From contig NZ_NUPZ01000013.1 in NCBI RefSeq assembly GCF_002584985.1, positions 67,373-131,372 on the forward strand: a DNA stretch of 64,000 nt. The letters are read 5' to 3'. The DNA is from Bacillus sp. AFS029637 (GTDB lineage Bacteria > Bacillota > Bacilli > Bacillales > Bacillaceae_G). Below the pieces are notes generated by a model that was not told the DNA's origin, ran no database searches, and saw nothing but the letters and a program-made list of their open reading frames with translations. Below, piece by piece: positions 62,202 to 64,000 of this stretch. The first letter of the stretch is position 1; each line of letters opens with the position of its first letter. Both the position numbers and the translations under genes were made by a program.

Positions 62202-62807
62202 TCACTTATGGGTTTTACTATACACATTACTTATTTCACTTTTAAAATCATCATACATTAAAAATGCCTCTTTTAATATTTCCTCTAACTCCAAATAGTT
62301 TCGATCAACAGCCTTCAATATCCTACTTTTTCGCGTCTTCGCACCATTCAACCAATCATTTGACATTTGTGATCCATCTTTAGTTTTCCCTAATTGTGAA
62401 CTGCCAAATTTAGCTTCATCAATAACATATTTGATCTATGATTCTGCATTTGTATTTTCGTATAATCCATCAATCCCTTTTACTATTTTATCATTTATGC
62501 CTGATGGTGCACTTTTTCCGACTGACTTTAAATCAAATCCAGCTTCTTTTAAACTTTGATTATTCAATAAATTGTCACTAGATTTTATTTCACCATAATT
62601 ACCTTTTTGCTTATTTGTAGCTGTTTTCGCATCAAAATTATCTACAGTTGTGTTTTTGTTACTGCTAGGTTTACCGTTAGCCGTACCCTAAGTATCATCC
62701 TTAGCCCCTTTAACTCAACCAATTTCTTCCTAAAGCTTTGAAATCTTACTTTGAGTATAGGCTTTCGTGTCTTTATGACTTAGGGTGATTGCCTCTTCAA
62801 ATATTAA
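62202..62807 (-). pseudogene. Polymorphic toxin C-terminal region, four in-frame stops
   Basis: One continuous minus-strand frame from about 62807 to TGA 62202-62204. It reads EEAITLSHKDTKAYTQSKISKL, TAG 62730-62732, EEIG, TGA 62715-62717, VKGAKDDT, TAG 62688-62690, GTANGKPSSNK..., AES, TAG 62436-62438, IKYVIDEAKFGSSQLGKTKDG. The latter half, with IDEAKFGSSQLGKTKDGSQMS, recalls nuclease-type toxin domains of Bacillus LXG or RHS-style toxins (a restriction-endonuclease-like Asp/Glu-x-Lys). The 5' part of the gene is missing. The family assignment is from memory. Confidence 0.75.
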
Positions 62808-62843
62808 CTACTATAATTACAAGTAAATTAAAACAAACTTAAA

Positions 62844-62878
62844 AGGAATGAATTCTTTACTATACAGAATTCATTCCT
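62844..62878. terminator. Hairpin after the 114-residue gene
   Basis: AGGAATGAATTC pairs perfectly with GAATTCATTCCT around 11 nt; it separates the gene at 63017 from the toxin remnant downstream. Confidence 0.8.
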
Positions 62879-63016
62879 CACTAGTTGCTTAAAATATTTA
62901 TCTAACTCTTTAGTTTCAATTCACATTCAATATCCCCTAAACATACATTAAATTTAAATTTCCCTCCATATTTTTAAATTCCTAAAAATGATGGAAAGCT
63001 AGCATACCCTGCAAGC

Positions 63017-63361
63017 TTATGCTGAATACCACTCTTCCGTAGAAAAATTATCAGCATTTGAATTTCCTTCTAACTCCCATTCGCTAATAAAATTAATTAT
63101 TTCTCCTAAAATTAGATTTATATCATGATTTTTTATAATCAAACCTCTATGATTATTCCAAGTCAAATCAATTTCGATATTTATATTCAACTCATCCTCA
63201 CATTTACTTAAAAAGTCATTCATTACTAAGGTAAAACATAAATTCACAAAATTATCAGAAATCCAAATTACGGATGAATCATCATTAACCTTCTCTATTC
63301 TAAATCTTAAATTATTGTATGCAATCCACTTTATATTACCTTGTATTTTTTCTACATTCAT
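63017..63361 (-). CDS. Hypothetical 114-residue protein, putative immunity protein
   Basis: No signal peptide. Starts MNVEKIQGNIKWIAYNNLRFRIEKV, ends ADNFSTEEWYSA; rich in Asn, Ile, Trp and acidic residues. GGAGG lies 8 nt before the ATG, inside the end of the upstream toxin-like frame, from which it is 2 bp away. That tight spacing is typical of a toxin-immunity pair. The family is not recognised. Confidence 0.65.
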   Translation of the reverse strand: MNVEKIQGNIKWIAYNNLRFRIEKVNDDSSVIWISDNFVNLCFTLVMNDFLSKCEDELNINIEIDLTWNNHRGLIIKNHDINLILGEIINFISEWELEGNSNADNFSTEEWYSA

Positions 63362-63363
63362 AA

Positions 63364-64000
63364 TTATTTTCCTCCCATACTATGAAATAATCCTGTCAAG
63401 ACATCCATTGCTGGATTTGTTTTTAAACTGCCATATATCACATCTTCCCATGAACCATACTTTTTATAAAGTTGTTCAGGTGTAGATCCTTCTGCTCTGC
63501 CATATTCAAGAATATTTCTTTCATTGCATTCAATCCATCTAAATTATTAGATTTTATATACGTTTCCATTCTTCCTTGATTTCGCTCTTCAACTTTCAAT
63601 CTAGCAATTTCCTCCATAGATAGCCCATCATTTTGAAGATTTTTAATATCTTGTTCTAGTTGTATTCTTTTTTGTTGTATTTTTTCATGATACTTTATTC
63701 TTTCGCTTCTTGCATAAGCTACATCATCACCATTTGTCCAGTCTACCCCAAACTTATTTAAGGCAGATTCCTTCTTAGGTGAATATCCATATACAGCTTC
63801 AGTATTTCCCTCAATCTCCTTTGCTATCTTAGGATTATCTAATGGATTTCGAAGTTTAGAATTTATTTCTCTTCTGGTACCACCAGCCTCGACTATATCA
63901 TCAAGATAATTGCTTACAGTTTTACCCGTACCCTTATAGTTGTTATCTCACGCTAATTTTTAATTAGAGATTTTTTCAATAGACTCAACAAAAGAGACCT
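63364..64000 (-). pseudogene. Polymorphic toxin C-terminal region, broken, cut by window edge
   Basis: A minus-strand frame enters from the right edge: VESIEKISN, TAA 63960-63962, KLA, TGA 63948-63950, DNNYKGTGKTVSNYLDDIVEAGG..., NKFGVDWTNGDDVAYARSERI..., METYIKSNNLD. A frameshift near 63537-63543 then leads to RWIECNERNILEYGRAEG... and stop 63364-63366. The parts join coherently across the stops and the shift. It looks like a C-terminal toxin module, with a putative immunity gene just after it. The 5' end lies outside the window. Confidence 0.75.

Noticed and set aside
62202-64000. Stop-codon readthrough or recoding in the toxin frames
   Set aside because: Six stops of all three kinds plus a frameshift fit gene decay better than programmed recoding in Bacillus.

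Overview
The window looks like chromosomal DNA of a Bacillus cereus group bacterium. It is AT-rich, genes have strong purine-rich ribosome binding sites with some GTG and TTG starts, most units end in intrinsic terminators, and the gene set is typical of the group: an immune-inhibitor-A metalloprotease, an M9 collagenase, a YjcZ-type mini protein, a proline T-box and an IS231-type insertion element whose transposase starts MNLSIQ. No rRNA, tRNA or CRISPR array was seen.

Layout. 1-4.0 kb: a GH3 beta-glucosidase cut by the left edge, a divergent AraC regulator and a CNT nucleoside transporter. 4.0-8.1 kb: proline synthesis, proBA behind a T-box leader, with proC on the other strand. 8.2-12.4 kb: a RocB-like M20 hydrolase and an IclR regulator, divergent from an amino-acid permease; the shared gap holds a cre box and an IclR-like palindrome. 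12.6-20.3 kb: a VOC protein, an RtcB RNA ligase, a fatty-acid desaturase, InhA and alkaline phosphatase. 20.5-28.1 kb: a six-gene Ugp-like ABC uptake operon with PHP and HAD hydrolases, preceded by a DeoR-type regulator. 28.3-36.7 kb: small regulatory and membrane genes, an orphan GHKL/LytTR two-component pair, a broken small gene, and a kinase-GNAT-VOC cluster. 36.9-40.0 kb: a MoxR-DUF58-DUF4129 operon. 40.1-51.4 kb: MFS transporter, aminotransferase, catalase, collagenase, adenine-deaminase-like enzyme and small proteins.

51.4-58 kb is accessory DNA. An unusually long IS231-type element of 3,562 bp has perfect 20-bp ends and a perfect 11-bp target duplication. It carries its transposase plus two passengers: an unknown 152-codon frame and a WYL-type regulator broken by one frameshift in an A7 run. 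It sits inside a 38-bp sequence matching my recollection of the Tn4430 (Tn3-family) terminal repeat. To its right lie several GGGGT-type ends, hairpins, micro-genes, an MFS-TetR pair and a short duplicated gene fragment. 58.2-61.0 kb holds a second, paralogous MoxR-DUF58-DUF4129 operon. 61.2-64 kb is a decaying polymorphic toxin/immunity-like island: small intact genes alternate with two toxin-like remnants broken by in-frame stops and a frameshift.

The best candidates for something new are the passenger-carrying IS231 element with its nested insertion, the ABC+PHP+HAD uptake locus, and the eroded toxin island. All functions are read from sequence motifs and memory of families; no database search was run.
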